Assembly (NCBI GenBank): GCA_030544235.1
Contig: CM060475.1
Span: forward strand, 9,111,909-9,175,908
Direction of reading: 5' to 3'
From: Lepturacanthus savala
Taxonomy: Eukaryota > Chordata > Actinopteri > Scombriformes > Trichiuridae
Length of the DNA: 64,000 nucleotides
Shown here: positions 37,901-49,917 of the stretch, piece by piece
Position numbering within the stretch: position 1 is the first letter of the stretch
Layout of the letters: every line of letters starts with the position of its first letter
Made by a program: the position numbers and the translations under genes
Notes under the pieces: generated by a model
Seen by the model: only the letters and a program-made list of their open reading frames with translations
Databases searched by the model: none
Told to the model about the DNA's origin: nothing

Positions 37901-40900
37901 CGACAACTGCCTCTGGAACCTGGAAAAATTAAAAAACTGGTTTCAGTTAAAGTCTGAAGCTTCTATCATAAGGCTGTACCTTTAAATATGCAAATGAGGT
38001 CAATACTAATTAACCCTTTATCTTCATTTTTTCTAAAAACCAGAAATGGCATGAAATGACAGCTTTTATTTTGAAGGACATGCAATTTAAGGGGGCACAT
38101 GACCAGGATATCCCTATTGCTGATGGACATTATACTAGCTTGCAGTTTATTTGTACTTTTGTCAATGAAAGTATTGTAGTTATTGATGCTAAATATTCCC
38201 GAAAAATCAAACAATGTACAATTTTAGGCAAAAAATCCCAACTCTAGAGTGGCGTCTGGCCTTAGGTCGTATAAATATAGACTGACCTTTGTTCTGAGCT
38301 GAAGGATCCAGCCGTGCAGCTGATGGGGGGACGTGGCAGAGCGAACTGGCTGTGGTTGGACTGGGGGAGGCTGTGGTTGGACTGGGGGAGGCTGTGGTTG
38401 GACTGGGGGAGGCTGTGGTTGGACTGGGGGAGGCTGTGGTTGGACTGGGGGAGGCTGTGGTGGTTGGTCAGCTGCAGGGCTGAGGGGTGAAGCTGCCTCT
38501 GGATGGGTGGAGGTCCAGGAGGATGAGTGGTGGATCCACACTGGACCACCGGAGAGGAGGCGGGATTCACACCTGTAAGACCAGCCGGCTTGTTGTCACA
38601 GGCACTGGAAGGAAAAAAAGACAGGAAGGAGTCAGAGTTTACTCCAAAATGGTGTTTTACCCCATCTTTCTGGTTTAATAGTACATTTTTTGGTCTGTTT
38701 ATCAAAATTAGCATGATTCTATGGTTTAAAAGCACCTTGTTATACTGGGTTCAAAGGACGCCCAATATGGCTGCTGTAGTACGGCCAAGATGGCTGCTGT
38801 AGTATGTCAGAATTGTGTCTTCTACTGGCTATCTTCCTACATAGAAGGAGTAGTAGCTACTGGTTAGTAGGCGGCGATGCTAATTAGTAGCAGTTTCTGG
38901 TTAGTAGATGACAATGCTAACTAGTATTAGCTACTGGTTAGGACACAGTGATGCTAAGTAGTATTAGCTACTTGTTAGTAGACGGCGATGCTAACTAGTA
39001 TTAGCTACTTGTTAGTAGGTGGCGATGCTAACTAGTAGTAGCTACTTGTTAGTAGGTGGCGATGCTAACTAGTAGTAGCTACTGGTTAGTAAACCGCACT
39101 GCTAACTTTTAGCAGTTACTGGTTAGTAGGCAGCGATGCTAACTAGTAGTAGCTACTTGTTAGTAGGCAGTGATGCTAACTAGTAGTAGCTACTTGTTAG
39201 TAGGTGGTGATGCTAACTAGTAGTAGCTACTGGTTAGCGCTGCTAACTTTTAGCAGCTACTGGTTAGTAGGCAGTGAAACTAAGGTTTCAAATGCAGCCC
39301 TAGAGCGCTCCACATGGTCTCCATGGATACAACTTCCTGTTTACAGTATGACATCACAACAGGAGCCATTATTAAACGGCTTGTGTTCAGCCAGATTTGA
39401 CTAAGTGGGTGGTCTTATTTCCTGAGAAGTTTCCTACCTGTAACTATAAAGGCACATGTCAGCGTGAGGCGTCCTGCAGGGAGACGGGTCTTTGGACGGA
39501 CTGTGCTCTCGCTTCACTTTACTGACGGGTGGTCCATGAAACATCACTGAAAACACACACACATGAACACACACACACATGAACACATGAACACACACAC
39601 ACATGAACACACACACTCTACTCAGGTAGAAATAGCCACTACTCACAATAAGTTAGAAATATAGTGAGAGACTTTTTTTAGGTTAATAAATATTAAACTA
39701 ATGAAAATGATGTTTCTTCTCATTCATTATTAGTGACATCAAAGGGAATTTTTATATTTGAAAAATATATCAATATTGAAAAGTAAAACATTAAATTGGC
39801 TAAAAACAAACAAAGCTTGAAACACAAAACCAAAAACAAGTAATAATGATTTTTTTTGCAGTAAATGAGGAGAAAGTAAAGAAATGTGAGAAATGCAATT
39901 AAAAATGATCCATTATATGAAAGGATTAAGTAGAATATTTAATAATAATTAATAATTATTAAAATATAATAAAATTGTTATTGGTTATGTTGATTATTAT
40001 AAACAGCATTAACCCTCTCTTACATAGTGTTTCCATACTGTAACAATTACTTTATCTTTTTACATAAAAGGGGGCTTTTATTTTGAAGGACGTACAATTA
40101 ATGACATCACATGACCATTGACTTTTGACCATTGAGTCCCATTGACTTACATAGAATGGAAACCTTTTTTTAATATATCTATTATTTAGGTAATTCTATG
40201 CAATAAAAACATGTAAAAATACTTGTACCATGTCTAAGTAATATTTCATGCAATAGAGGTTTAGTAGCATCTAACAGAACAGACTTATACGTATTTAATT
40301 AATGCAGAATTCAATTAAATAAAAACCTTTATTACCTTAAATTAAGCAGTTTTTATCTTCTCCTTTTCGTAAAATCTCCATTTTTGAAACTCCAGAGACG
40401 ACGTTTGTGTTCTTCACTTGCGATTCTCACCCTGACCACTAGACGGTGCTAGAATCCACCTACTGTACCTTTAAGAAACTAGTATTTTTGTCGTTTAAAG
40501 AGCCATTTCTACCTTGTTTAGTCGAGGTTTCCCAGCACATACTCTAAGCTACAACCTGCACAGGTAAACATTCCTTGCAGCCTGTGATCTTTGTCACTTC
40601 TTCTCACATTAAAAGCAGAAAAACCCACAAGTCTCCTATCAGATCTCAGCCTTCCTGTAATCTGAATTTCAGTGACGCTGCTCATGTTTCCGCCCACATG
40701 GCAGCTTTATGGTGCGTTCGAGGCACCTATCGCGCTGCAATAAACAAAACACAGGAGTGGCGTACGTGTCTGGAAGTCGTGCCAAACACTTTTTTTCTCT
40801 CCGTGACGTCACAAAGCAACAAAAACAAGGTGCTGGAAGTGGTTTTTATGGCCCTCACGCTTCCTAGGACATGATATCGATGGTTGGAACTGGCTCAGAG

Positions 40901-43571
40901 CCACTGCTGCCTCGTATGAAAAGGTCATAGAGGATTTAACACAATAAAAGTCTAAAATACACGACGGCAGCGTTCTGAAGCTGTGAAAATCAGCTGCTGT
41001 AAAACAGAATGACCCTTTAAACACAGCCAGACGGGTTTTATACTAAATAAAGTGACATAACTCTACTCACTGATGGATTATTGAACAAAATACAAGACTA
41101 TTTTATTCTTTAGTAGTTTATGCTGTTAGCAAAACAATAGAAATCTCTATTAAATAGTGGAATGGAATCTTCATTTATTTTTTTTAAAACTGTGATATAA
41201 AATATGTGTTTTTACAGCTAGGTGTGAAAAGGAGGCTTTTATTTTGAAGGACATACAATTAATGAGGTCACATGACCAGGATATCCCTATTGCTGATGGA
41301 CATTTGACATGTGATCAAATTTATTCAGACTTTGGAAAATTATCAACAAATGAATTAACTTGAATTTTATTAAATTTTGTGTGATTCAATTATTACTATT
41401 TTATTTATTAATTAATTTATTATATTTTTATTTATTTTTTTTCTAATATTCTAACATAGATTTGCAAAAAATATGCAAATATGGAAAATTCTTACCGTTT
41501 TCGACCTATTATTAATAATAAAAAAAACTAAAATAACTCACTATCTGGTTAAGTAAACTTTATTTAATTTTATTACTTTTTATTTATTTATTTAGTTTTG
41601 CATTTAATTCTATTTTTTAAAATATTACATTTATATTTATTTATTATATTTTATTTATTATTTGTTTATATGATAAAATGCTCCAAATATAATAAATTCC
41701 TAGTGTAAAACCTAATCCATGGAATAAAACTATCCTGACACTGGGTTTAATACTTGTTCTTACATTTCTCTTACATATATCTATTATTTAGGCCATTTAA
41801 AGTAATAAAAACATGATTTATTTATTTTTTAACCACATCTAAATAATACTTCATGCTATAGAAGGTTAATATCTGCTGCAGGTTTGAATCCAGACCAATA
41901 GAAACATAGAAAACAGTCACATGGTTCTTTTTCAGGAATGTTCAGGAATAAAGAATCTTTCTGTTCTTTCTCTAAACATCAGAGGAGAAACGTCTACTCA
42001 CAGTTATTGGACTGGAAATCTGGGACAAACTGCTCGTCATCAGGAACCTGAGCTGTCACCAGAGAAGAAGAAGGAAAAACATGTTGAAAAAGAATCTTCT
42101 CATAAAAAAACCCTCCATTCAGCGTTTTTCTGTCCAGTTCTTACCTTCTGCGATCCAGATTTCCTGCAGCTGGATCAGATCCTGAAACAGTTCTGCAGAA
42201 ACATCAGGATGGAATTTAGAATTATTCAATTATTAAACATGTTGAATATCAGCGTCACTGCTGAATGTGATGCATTTAAGCTGCTTTACTGTTTAAAAAG
42301 TGGTTTATTTTTACAAAACATACACAAACACATAGTATATTTGCTGTTTTAATACCATGAATGACAATTTTGATATTGGAGAAAAATATAAGAACATAGG
42401 TTAGAAAATAATGTTTGAAGAACAAGTGAGTTTTTTTTTCTAAAAATCACTGATCTTTGACGTATTCAACTCATCCATTTTGCATTTATCTGTTTTTTTA
42501 GGTGCTTTTTACACCAAAATGTGTGATGAGAACAGAAATACTGGCATTTGAATATTTATATACTATTAAAAACTATAAATTAAAGCGTGCAGGACACATC
42601 AGGTTTAAGGATTAACCGTCTATTGCATGAAATATGACTTAGAAATGGTAAAAATGTCAAAATTTAATTAACTGTAAAATAAAGAATAATTTATCTAATC
42701 TATTTAGTGAGTTCAAGTGCTTTATTTGTGGAAAATTTCTCCAAAATTCTGAATAAAATGATGCTCACATGTTAAATGTTCATCAGCAATAGGGATATCC
42801 TGGTCATATGACCTCATAAATTGTATGTCCTTCAAAATAAAAGTCGATTTTTCACACCTAACAGTAAAAACATTTTTCTTTTATAACAGCCTTTTAGAAA
42901 AATGTAGGCATATGGAAACACTACACAATAGAGTTAAACAATGTTAGTTATTTATTTTAATTAGATTTTTTTATTTAGACTCAAATGTAAACATTTTAAA
43001 AAATCTGCAGAGATGAGTCATATGATTAATAATGTTTGGGGAATTTATTTTAATTAATTACATGTTACTAAAGTTGATTAACATATTATAAAGAACTCAA
43101 AATATGTACAGAAATATATAATTTTATTTATCTGGGTCATATCCTTCAAAATAAAAGCCCCCTTTTTTCCCACATTAAGACTTTTTTCATCACAGCTTTT
43201 TAGAAAAATAAAGATAAAGTGATTATGTAATAGAAAGTTAAATAATAAGGTGCTAAAATGACATTATTAGCATTAAAACTGTCATTTTGCTGCGTTTTCT
43301 CTTATTTTGAAACTAAGATTTTTAGGCTGAATCAAAGTTAACGACCAACCTTCTGTGTCCTGAGCGAGGCCCGTGTCCATGAACTTCCTCTTCCTGTCGC
43401 TGACGCATCGCTCTGCTTCCTCTCTGTGGCATTTCTACAACAAACAAACAAACAAACAACTCGTTGAACAATAAAAACAACGAGGAAACTCGTCCGCATC
43501 CAAACAGAATCCAACAAACTCACGTTGTCTGGCACCATGAAGGGAACCTGCTGGTCGTAAAAACCGTCCAT
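34978..43571 (-). CDS. etv5: ETS transcription factor, PEA3 group (Etv5)
   Basis: Twelve coding exons on minus: 43571-43524, 43434-43350, 42192-42145, 42052-42002, 39546-39438, 38604-38287, 37919-37642, 37558-37496, 37411-37343, 37234-37083, 36367-36266 and 35211-34978. Phases close, giving 518 residues (human ETV5 has 510). The N-terminus MDGFYDQQVPFMVP and DRKRKFMDT fit ETV5 or ETV1, not ETV4. The acidic activation domain (ELFQDLIQLQEIW through DDEQFVPDFQS) is at about 44-77. ETV5-like SEQRFQRQLSEP is central. The ETS DNA-binding domain, about 366-450, includes GSLQLWQFLL, NRPAMNYDKLSRSLRYYYEK and YVYKFV. Psi-KxE SUMO-type sites VKRE, FKQE, IKQE and VKQE are present. It is a nuclear activator downstream of FGF/ERK signalling. 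Exon 6 carries five tandem SLPQSNH repeats. The C-terminus after MAFPDNQRP diverges and ends FPDNYPY. Which fish etv5 duplicate this is remains open. Confidence 0.9.
35495..35570 (-). repeat. TTTTATTTTGAAGG dispersed repeat
   Basis: TGGTCATGTGACCTCATAAT, then TGTCCTTCAAAATAAAAGCC and CACGCCCAGCTGTG. It is in the last etv5 intron; the flank ATTTTATATCACAAC is also shared with other copies. Confidence 0.8.
35835..35895 (-). repeat. TTTTATTTTGAAGG dispersed repeat
   Basis: AGGGATATCCTATCATAA, then TGTCCTTCAAAATAAAAGC and CACACCTAGTTGTAAAAAC. The CACATGACC part is deleted. It lies in an etv5 intron. Confidence 0.78.
36655..37045 (+). mobile_element. Two LINE reverse-transcriptase fragments
   Basis: At 36663-36705 the plus strand reads GVPQGSVLGPLL, and at 36915-37040 it reads HGSVLGPLLFTLYML followed, after a frame change, by CYADDTQLY. 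These are the conserved fingers and catalytic YADD motifs of non-LTR (L2/CR1-like) reverse transcriptases. Both pieces are short and frame-broken, so this is a dead remnant in an etv5 intron, opposite in orientation to the host gene. Confidence 0.75.
36702..36785. repeat. Perfect 39-bp-arm inverted repeat
   Basis: Arms 36702-36740 and 36747-36785 are exact reverse complements with the 6-base loop GGGTGC. It lies inside the first LINE fragment, where TTTATATGCTTTTATTTTTA would normally continue the element. It looks like an inverted duplication of one end. Confidence 0.97.
38060..38135 (+). repeat. TTTTATTTTGAAGG dispersed repeat
   Basis: GCTTTTATTTTGAAGGACAT, CACATGACCAGGATATCCC, then TATTGCTGATGGACAT. 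It lies in an etv5 intron close to exon 7. Confidence 0.85.
38349..38465 (-). repeat. In-frame 21-bp coding repeat in etv5 exon 6
   Basis: Five nearly identical 21-bp units (plus-strand unit GGCTGTGGTTGGACTGGGGG with one more A), followed by a partial. On the coding strand they give SLPQSNH repeated five times, at about residues 160-197, between the acidic activation domain and the ETS domain. Confidence 0.95.
38830..39270. repeat. 33-34-bp minisatellite in etv5 intron
   Basis: About 11 diverged units of TAGCTACTGGTTAGTAGG plus CGATGCTAACTAGTAG. CGATGC/AGTGATGC and ACTTTTAGCAG variants occur. It lies between etv5 exons 5 and 6. Confidence 0.92.
40070..40125 (+). repeat. TTTTATTTTGAAGG dispersed repeat
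   Basis: AAGGGGGCTTTTATTTTGAA, then ATGACATCACATGACC. The ATATCC end is missing. It lies in an etv5 intron. Confidence 0.8.
41180..41315 (+). repeat. TTTTATTTTGAAGG dispersed repeat, near-complete
   Basis: One of the fullest copies: CTGTGATATAAAATATGTG, TTTTTACAGCTAGGTGTG, GGCTTTTATTTTGAAGGAC, GAGGTCACATGACCAGG, ATATCCCTATTGCTGATGG, then ACATTTGACATGTGATC. Confidence 0.88.
42775..42860 (-). repeat. TTTTATTTTGAAGG dispersed repeat
   Basis: TTCATCAGCAATAGGGATAT, TGGTCATATGACCTCATAAA, then TGTCCTTCAAAATAAAAG. A further partial copy is at about 43140-43175. Both are in etv5 introns. Confidence 0.85.
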
Positions 43572-43934
43572 GGCTGCACCAGAGAAAAAAGACAAACATT
43601 AGTCAAACAGTTGGAGGATGTTGGTTTTTTAGACTTTCAGAATCTATTTCCAGCTGCTCAACTCCTCCTTCTTTATTTCTAACCTCCCGTGACCTCACAG
43701 CAGGTTTTACTGAGGCTGTAAAAACGTCAATGGAACGTTACGTAACCTCCTGAGATGAAAAAAGACCCTAAAATACACGTTAACGGTTATATAACTTAAT
43801 AATAACGGCTGCAAACATCAATATGATCTAACTCTGCTGTTTAAACCTTTAATATGTGGAATTACATGCGGATGAAAGGTCAGGAAATAGATACGAAATG
43901 GACTAAATGGACTTCCTGTTGAGATTATGTACAA

Positions 43935-45200
43935 TACTATAACTACATTATAACTATATAAAACTAACCATATAACTATACTATACTACAACTATAACTA
44001 TAACTATATAAAACTAACTATATAACTATACTATACTACAACTATAACTATAACTACATTATAACTATATAAAACTAACCATATAACTATACTATACTAC
44101 AACTATAACTATATAAAACTAACTATATAACTATACTATACTACAACTATAACTATAACTATATAAAACTAACCATATAACTATACTATACTACAACTAT
44201 AACTATAACTATATAAAACTAACTATATAACTATACTATACTACAACTATAACTATAACTACATTATAACTATATAAAACTAACCATATAACTATACTAT
44301 ACTACAACTATAACTATAACTACATTATAACTATATAAAACTAACCATATAACTATACTATACTACAACTATAACTATATAAAACTAACTATATAACTAT
44401 ACTATACTACAACTATAACTATAACTACATTATAACTATATAAAACTAACCATATAACTATACTATACTACAACTATAACTATAACTACATTATAACTAT
44501 ATAAAACTAACCATATAACTATACTATACTACAACTATAACTATATAAAACTAACTATATAACTATACTATACTACAACTATAACTATAACTATATAAAA
44601 CTAACCATATAACTATACTATACTACAACTATAACTATATAAAACTAACTATATAACTATACTATACTACAACTATAACTATAACTATATAAAACTAACT
44701 ATATAACTATACTATACTACAACTATAACTATATAAAACTAACTATATAACTATACTATACTACAACTATAACTATAACTATATAAAACTAACCATATAA
44801 CTATACTATACTACAACTATAACTATAACTATATAAAACTAACCATATAACTATACTATACTACAACTATAACTATAACTATATAAAACTAACCATATAA
44901 CTATACTATACTACAACTATACTACAACTATATAAAAACTATATAACTATACTATAACTATAACTACATTATAACTATATAAAACTAACCATATAACTAT
45001 ACTATACTACAACTACAACTATAACTATATAAAACTAACTATATAACTATACTATACTACAACTATAACTATAACTACATTATAACTATATAAAACTAAC
45101 CATATAACTATACTATACTACAACTATACTAACTATACCTATACTACAACTACTATAACTATACTACAACTATAACTATACTACAACTACTATATATACT
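43935..45200. repeat. AT-rich ACTATAACTAT satellite array
   Basis: About 1.25 kb of tandem units of roughly 50-70 bases, combining CTATATAAAACTAACCATAT with ACTATACTATACTACAACTA and a variable ACATTATA insertion. It lies in the 5' intron of etv5, followed by a looser TAGTACTTTTACTACTTTAA repeat to about 45640. Confidence 0.95.
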
Positions 45201-45938
45201 ATATATATACACAACTATGTATATACTATATACAACTACTATACTATAACTATAGTATAGTTATAACTAGTACTTTTACTACTTTAAGTAAATGATACTT
45301 CTGTACTTTTACTTCAGGAACATTTTTTCACTAATTCAGGTCTTTCACTTTTCTACAAACTAGTACTTTTACTACTTTAAGGAAATAATACTTGTGTATT
45401 TTTACTTCAGGAACAAGTTTCAATCCAGGTCTTTTACTTTTTTACAATTCATTCATTTACTTTTCTAGTTTTAGTAAATAATACTTCTACAAAAGTAATA
45501 CTTTTAACATTATAGTTGTAGTATTATAAGTTACTAGTACTTTTATAGTTATAATTTGCTTTTAGTAAATAGTACTTCTACAAAACTAGTACTTTCAATA
45601 CTTTAATGATACTCGTAGTAAATAATACTTCTGTACTTTTCCCAGTCTTTTGCTAGTATTTTTAGTTTTAATACTTAAATCCTACAGTATACTAAATACT
45701 AAAACATGACTCGTGTATTATTGTGTCCGTTTAAACTCATTTTATTTGTCATGTATGTTTTTAATAGTGTTTAATCCTCCATCTGTAAATTAATCACATG
45801 ACTTCTCCCGGATGTCCACTATAAACAGCGCGTTGGGCTCAAACACTTTTTTGTGAATGGGGAGCTGTGCGTGACGTCACGTGCGCGAGCGACGTCCTTG
45901 TTTTTCTCAATGAAATGAAACTTGATCCCAGCAGAAAG

Positions 45939-46016
45939 GAGGGGGGGGGGGGGTAGAGGGGGGAGGGGGGGTAGAGGGGGGAGGGGGGGGGTAGAGGGGG
46001 GAGGGGGGGGGGGGGT
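45939..46016 (+). repeat. G-rich tract, quadruplex-prone
   Basis: Runs of 6-14 G separated by TAGA or single A, in three GGGTAGAGGGGGGAGGGG-type repeats. At least four long G runs on plus (C runs on the etv5 coding strand) meet the usual G-quadruplex pattern. It lies about 280 bases inside the first etv5 intron. Confidence 0.9.
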
Positions 46017-46295
46017 AACACTTCATTGAGATTTTTTAGCGCAGAGAAAGATTCACTGTGTCCGCAGCGTGCGGTGAAACCCGCGCTGCACCGCACGCTG
46101 CGGCCGCTGCCTTTGATTTACTCTGTTTTTTTCCTAGAAAATGGCGTTCGCCTCTTTCTGCTGCTCGTGACAAACCGTCGCTTCACGCGCTCGAACGAAG
46201 CAAAAAAACCCAACAAAAAACACGCGCACACACACAAGCCCGCGCGTTTCTTCCTACTTTTCCGTTAAACCGGGCTTTAATCACGCAGAACTCAC

Positions 46296-46500
46296 CTGCT
46301 GAGGCGGATTTTTGGCGGTTTTGAGGCTGAACTCGACGCAGATTCGCTGCCTACATCCCCTGCAGCGGAAAACTCGCTGTGTATTTTTCTCAATGAGCAG
46401 CTCTGGTCGCTGGATCCAAACCAAGTCCGCTGCTGCGCTCCCATTGGCTGCCGCGCACGTCAATCAAAGCGCTGGCCAATCACGGTCGAGGCTGCGCTGA
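46296..46500 (-). promoter_or_regulatory. etv5: Candidate etv5 5' leader exon and promoter
   Basis: On minus, CCGCCTCAGCAG followed by GTGAGTTC (donor at 46295) ends a probable untranslated exon; the first coding exon begins two bases after a GGTGCAG acceptor, as this requires. CpG-rich DNA with CCAAT boxes on either strand lies just upstream (CCATTGGCTG near 46440 and GGCCAATCAC near 46473). The transcription start is not fixed. Confidence 0.5.
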
Positions 46501-46504
46501 CGCC

Positions 46505-49500
46505 CGTCCCTGGTGTTTTTTTTTTTTTTTTTTATGAATGGCTGCGTTTGTGGCTTCATTCATGGATTCACAGCTCTCTTAAAGGGCCAGCGCTGACCTG
46601 TGGAGCCATTATTTAATTCAATATTTATATTGTTACGTAATAATAATACAAATATAATGCTTTATAATAATATATAATGATTTATCCAACTATATTATAT
46701 TATTATTAAAAAGTAAGTCAACGTTTAAAATGTATTCAGACAAAAGTAAATAAATAAAACTCTTTAATTAAAACTATTATTTTGTGTGATTTTTTAAAAT
46801 ATATTTCAGTTGAAAATCATCCCCTGGCTCATTGTTTCTTTTCTGTTTAACTATATATTAATAACTGTCCTGTTCCAATATCTTTATTTACAATATAGAA
46901 ATAAAATAAAGTACTCCATATCATATACACATTTACTTATGCAATTAATAAAAAAACACTGTGACCATATCTCATATTTTAATCTTTAGTAATGACACTA
47001 TGCCATAGAATAAATATCCATATCTAATCCCTGAATCCTGCTATTATGATAAGTTTTTAGTGGAATCTTCTCGTTTTACTATTTACAGGCATTTAATATA
47101 TTTAACAACTAATAATATTCAAACACATTTTAATGGTTGAAGTGCAGAACGGCAGGATTTTTTTGCTGCTGATTTCATGGATTAAATCCAACATGGCAGC
47201 TTTTAAGTCCATTTCTCTCGGTGGGTGGCCCAAACGCTTTTAATTCCACTCGGATCCTTTTCCACTTCATCAACAGTCGCACAGAGAGATCAGAGTGTTC
47301 ACGTGTTAAATCTGCTGTTTGCTGCAGCTTTGAGGCTTTTATTCAACACCTCATTGATCACTGACGCTTCAGATAGTTTCCTAATCTGAGACGGAACTAA
47401 ATGGTTTAAAATGCTGCAAATTCACATGAAAATTCTTCCTGAACAGCGTCAGTTCAGAATATGATCATCTTCAAGTAGCTGCAACAAAAATACAGATAAA
47501 ATTCTCTCATAGGTTATTTTTATGAAGTGGGAAACTATAATTATTCACACGTCTTTCAAAATAAAAGCAGGATGATGCATGTTGATCTTATTCCATTGGC
47601 AGAAAATTTGACTTATTTCAAGTTTTTCAAAGAATTATGAGATAAAAAAAGTCCATAATATGATATAAGAAGAAAACATTTAGGATAAAAAGTAAAATAA
47701 TTTAATCTTATTTTAAGAAAAACCCCATTGACTTACATAGCATGAAACTATCCTGAGGCTGTTACATATATTTTATTAATTTAACTTTTATTTAAGCCAT
47801 TTTAACCCATTGAAGCTTATGAGTCTGTTATTTTATACTTAAAATTAAAAAAAAATCTAAATATTACTCACACAGAGTAGACACACACATTAGGTTTCCA
47901 ACTTCCTCCTGAGGTGATTTTATTTAGATTATTATGATTTCCAACCCTGACACGTATATAAATATTTAATCATTCAAGTCTCTAGAATAAAAATCATTTT
48001 CTACATGGGATAAACGGCAACTATAGCAACTATAACAGTCATTAAAATGTTATTTTCTGCAAAGAAAACGGAAAAAATAGATGCAAAACATGATTATTAG
48101 TGACTAGAAATCTACATCTGTCTGGGTTTAAATGTGTTAAGTAATAAAACGATGACAGAAAGTTAAATATCAACATTAACGTGTAGTTTCTGTGCTTCTT
48201 GGAGCTGCAGAGTGACACAGCTGACGTTCAGACGTGTTCAGAGGCCGTTTGGTTTGGTGCAGGATGCACCGATTGTTTGTCTTCTACTTTACAAACTGCT
48301 TGATCAGCGCCGGCCAACGCCAGAACGGATGTGTGTGTGTGTGTGTGTGTGATAAAAGTTTCTACTTCAAACATGGCTGAGCTCAGCACTCCTGTTACTG
48401 ATTTGCGACGTCTCCTGTTTACTCGGCCGCCACACGTCTAATATGCTGTGTACATATCACATCAATGATCTTTGATTCTTCCGTTGTGGCAGATCAGCAG
48501 CAGTATAACAGCAGCGTATCCTGCAGCAGGAAATTAGACGCTGCAGCCTCGGCCTTTCTTATCAAGTGTTGTGTCCACGCTGCTTTTATTGCCTCTTTCT
48601 ATTTATCTATAATGACTTTATATTTTAAAACAGTTCAGTAATGTCATATCTTTTTCTGCTTTGCAAAGTTGCATCATGGTGTAACCGTATATTAATAGAC
48701 CTCAGAACTTAAACTAATTATTAACTGACTTCATAATTAATACATTCTATCTGATAATAATTTGACTCATAAATTCATTCATATGAGTCATAATCTTGAG
48801 CTGTGTTGAAATAAACGAGATATGGAGTGGAGCTCTTGCACCACTGGGAATCTTATTTCTTGAGTTAAATGTCTCCTCGACTTGTGGAAATACCATTTTT
48901 ATTCCATCACACGATTCATGAGTCACTAATCAAATGTGATTTCCTTAGAAAGTCTGTCTGAAAGAGTGAATCTGCTATTTTTAGACCAGTAACAGCTGTA
49001 GTTAGATGGAAGTTAAAGGTCCCATATCATGCACTTTTATGGATTTCTGGGGTTTTTATTTGAACTAATCATAGACCTGACATGATAGATTTGTGATTTA
49101 AAGTAAAACATTCAACTTTAATCGTTGGAGGAAGCTACTGCATGACATCACAAAGTTCAGGAAGTGCAGACGAGCTGTGAAACAGCTTCTAAATCAAGGT
49201 TTGTGTTGAGCTTTTGTTGAATGGGACAGTTTTTATATAACCTCTAAACCTTATCTAGAGTAAACTACAACATGAAAGGAGGTATTTGCATAGAAGGGAC
49301 CTTTAAAAAATAGCACTTGTGTATTAGTCTGCTCTGCCATAAACACAGATTAAACCTTCTATTGCATGAAATATTACTTAGACCTGGTAAAAAGTGTTCT
49401 GAATGGTCTAAATAACAGATATATTCAGGTTAGTTTGATGTAATGTAAGTCAATGGGCCTCCATTAGCTTGTATATACTTATATTATACTAATTTATAAC

Positions 49501-49860
49501 ATCTAAATTCAAGTTCATTTTTTTTATTTGGTGAAAATTTTCTAAGATTCTGAATAAAAGTCAACCTTCAGTTGTGCAACAGCAATAGGGATATCCTGGT
49601 CATGTGACCAGTCCTTCAAAATAAAAGCCCTCTTTTCATGCCTACCTGTAAAAACACAGATTTTATACCACAGCTTTTTAGAAAAATTAAGATAAAGTAA
49701 TTGTTGGCATATGATTCATTCTCTCTGAACTATTGTCTTGGTGATTTGAGGTTGAATTTCCACTGAAACCGTCACCAAAGAACTGGAAATTCTTTCCAAA
49801 TGCCAGATTACAGCACCTAAGAAATAAAAGCACACTCATTCCACTGTGATTTTCCTACAC
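46505..49860. other. Gene-free region upstream of etv5
   Basis: No exon was recognised. At 47130-47470 and 48180-48600 the sequence is less AT-rich and non-repetitive, apart from a short (TG)n at 48331-48350, so these blocks are candidates for regulatory elements. One dispersed-repeat copy is at about 49.6 kb, and a weak relic lies near 47550. Confidence 0.45.
49580..49650 (-). repeat. TTTTATTTTGAAGG dispersed repeat
   Basis: GCAATAGGGATATCCTGGTC, ATGTGACCAGTCCTTCAAA, then AATAAAAGCCCTC. It lies just downstream of the first gamma-S gene. Confidence 0.8.
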
Positions 49861-49917
49861 TACACACATTTATTTGCAGTAGAACTGATGTTGACTGCGT
49901 GGAGGAAGAGACTGGAT

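Noticed and set aside
32998..38247. A shared peptide (AFILKG or AFILKD, then DQDIPIADGH) in several reading frames
   Set aside because: It is the translation of the dispersed repeat core. The peptide changes or breaks in other copies, and there is no start, splice or domain support.
39540..39625. CACACATGAACA repeat as a regulatory array
   Set aside because: It is a plain imperfect microsatellite next to an etv5 acceptor, with no evidence beyond composition.
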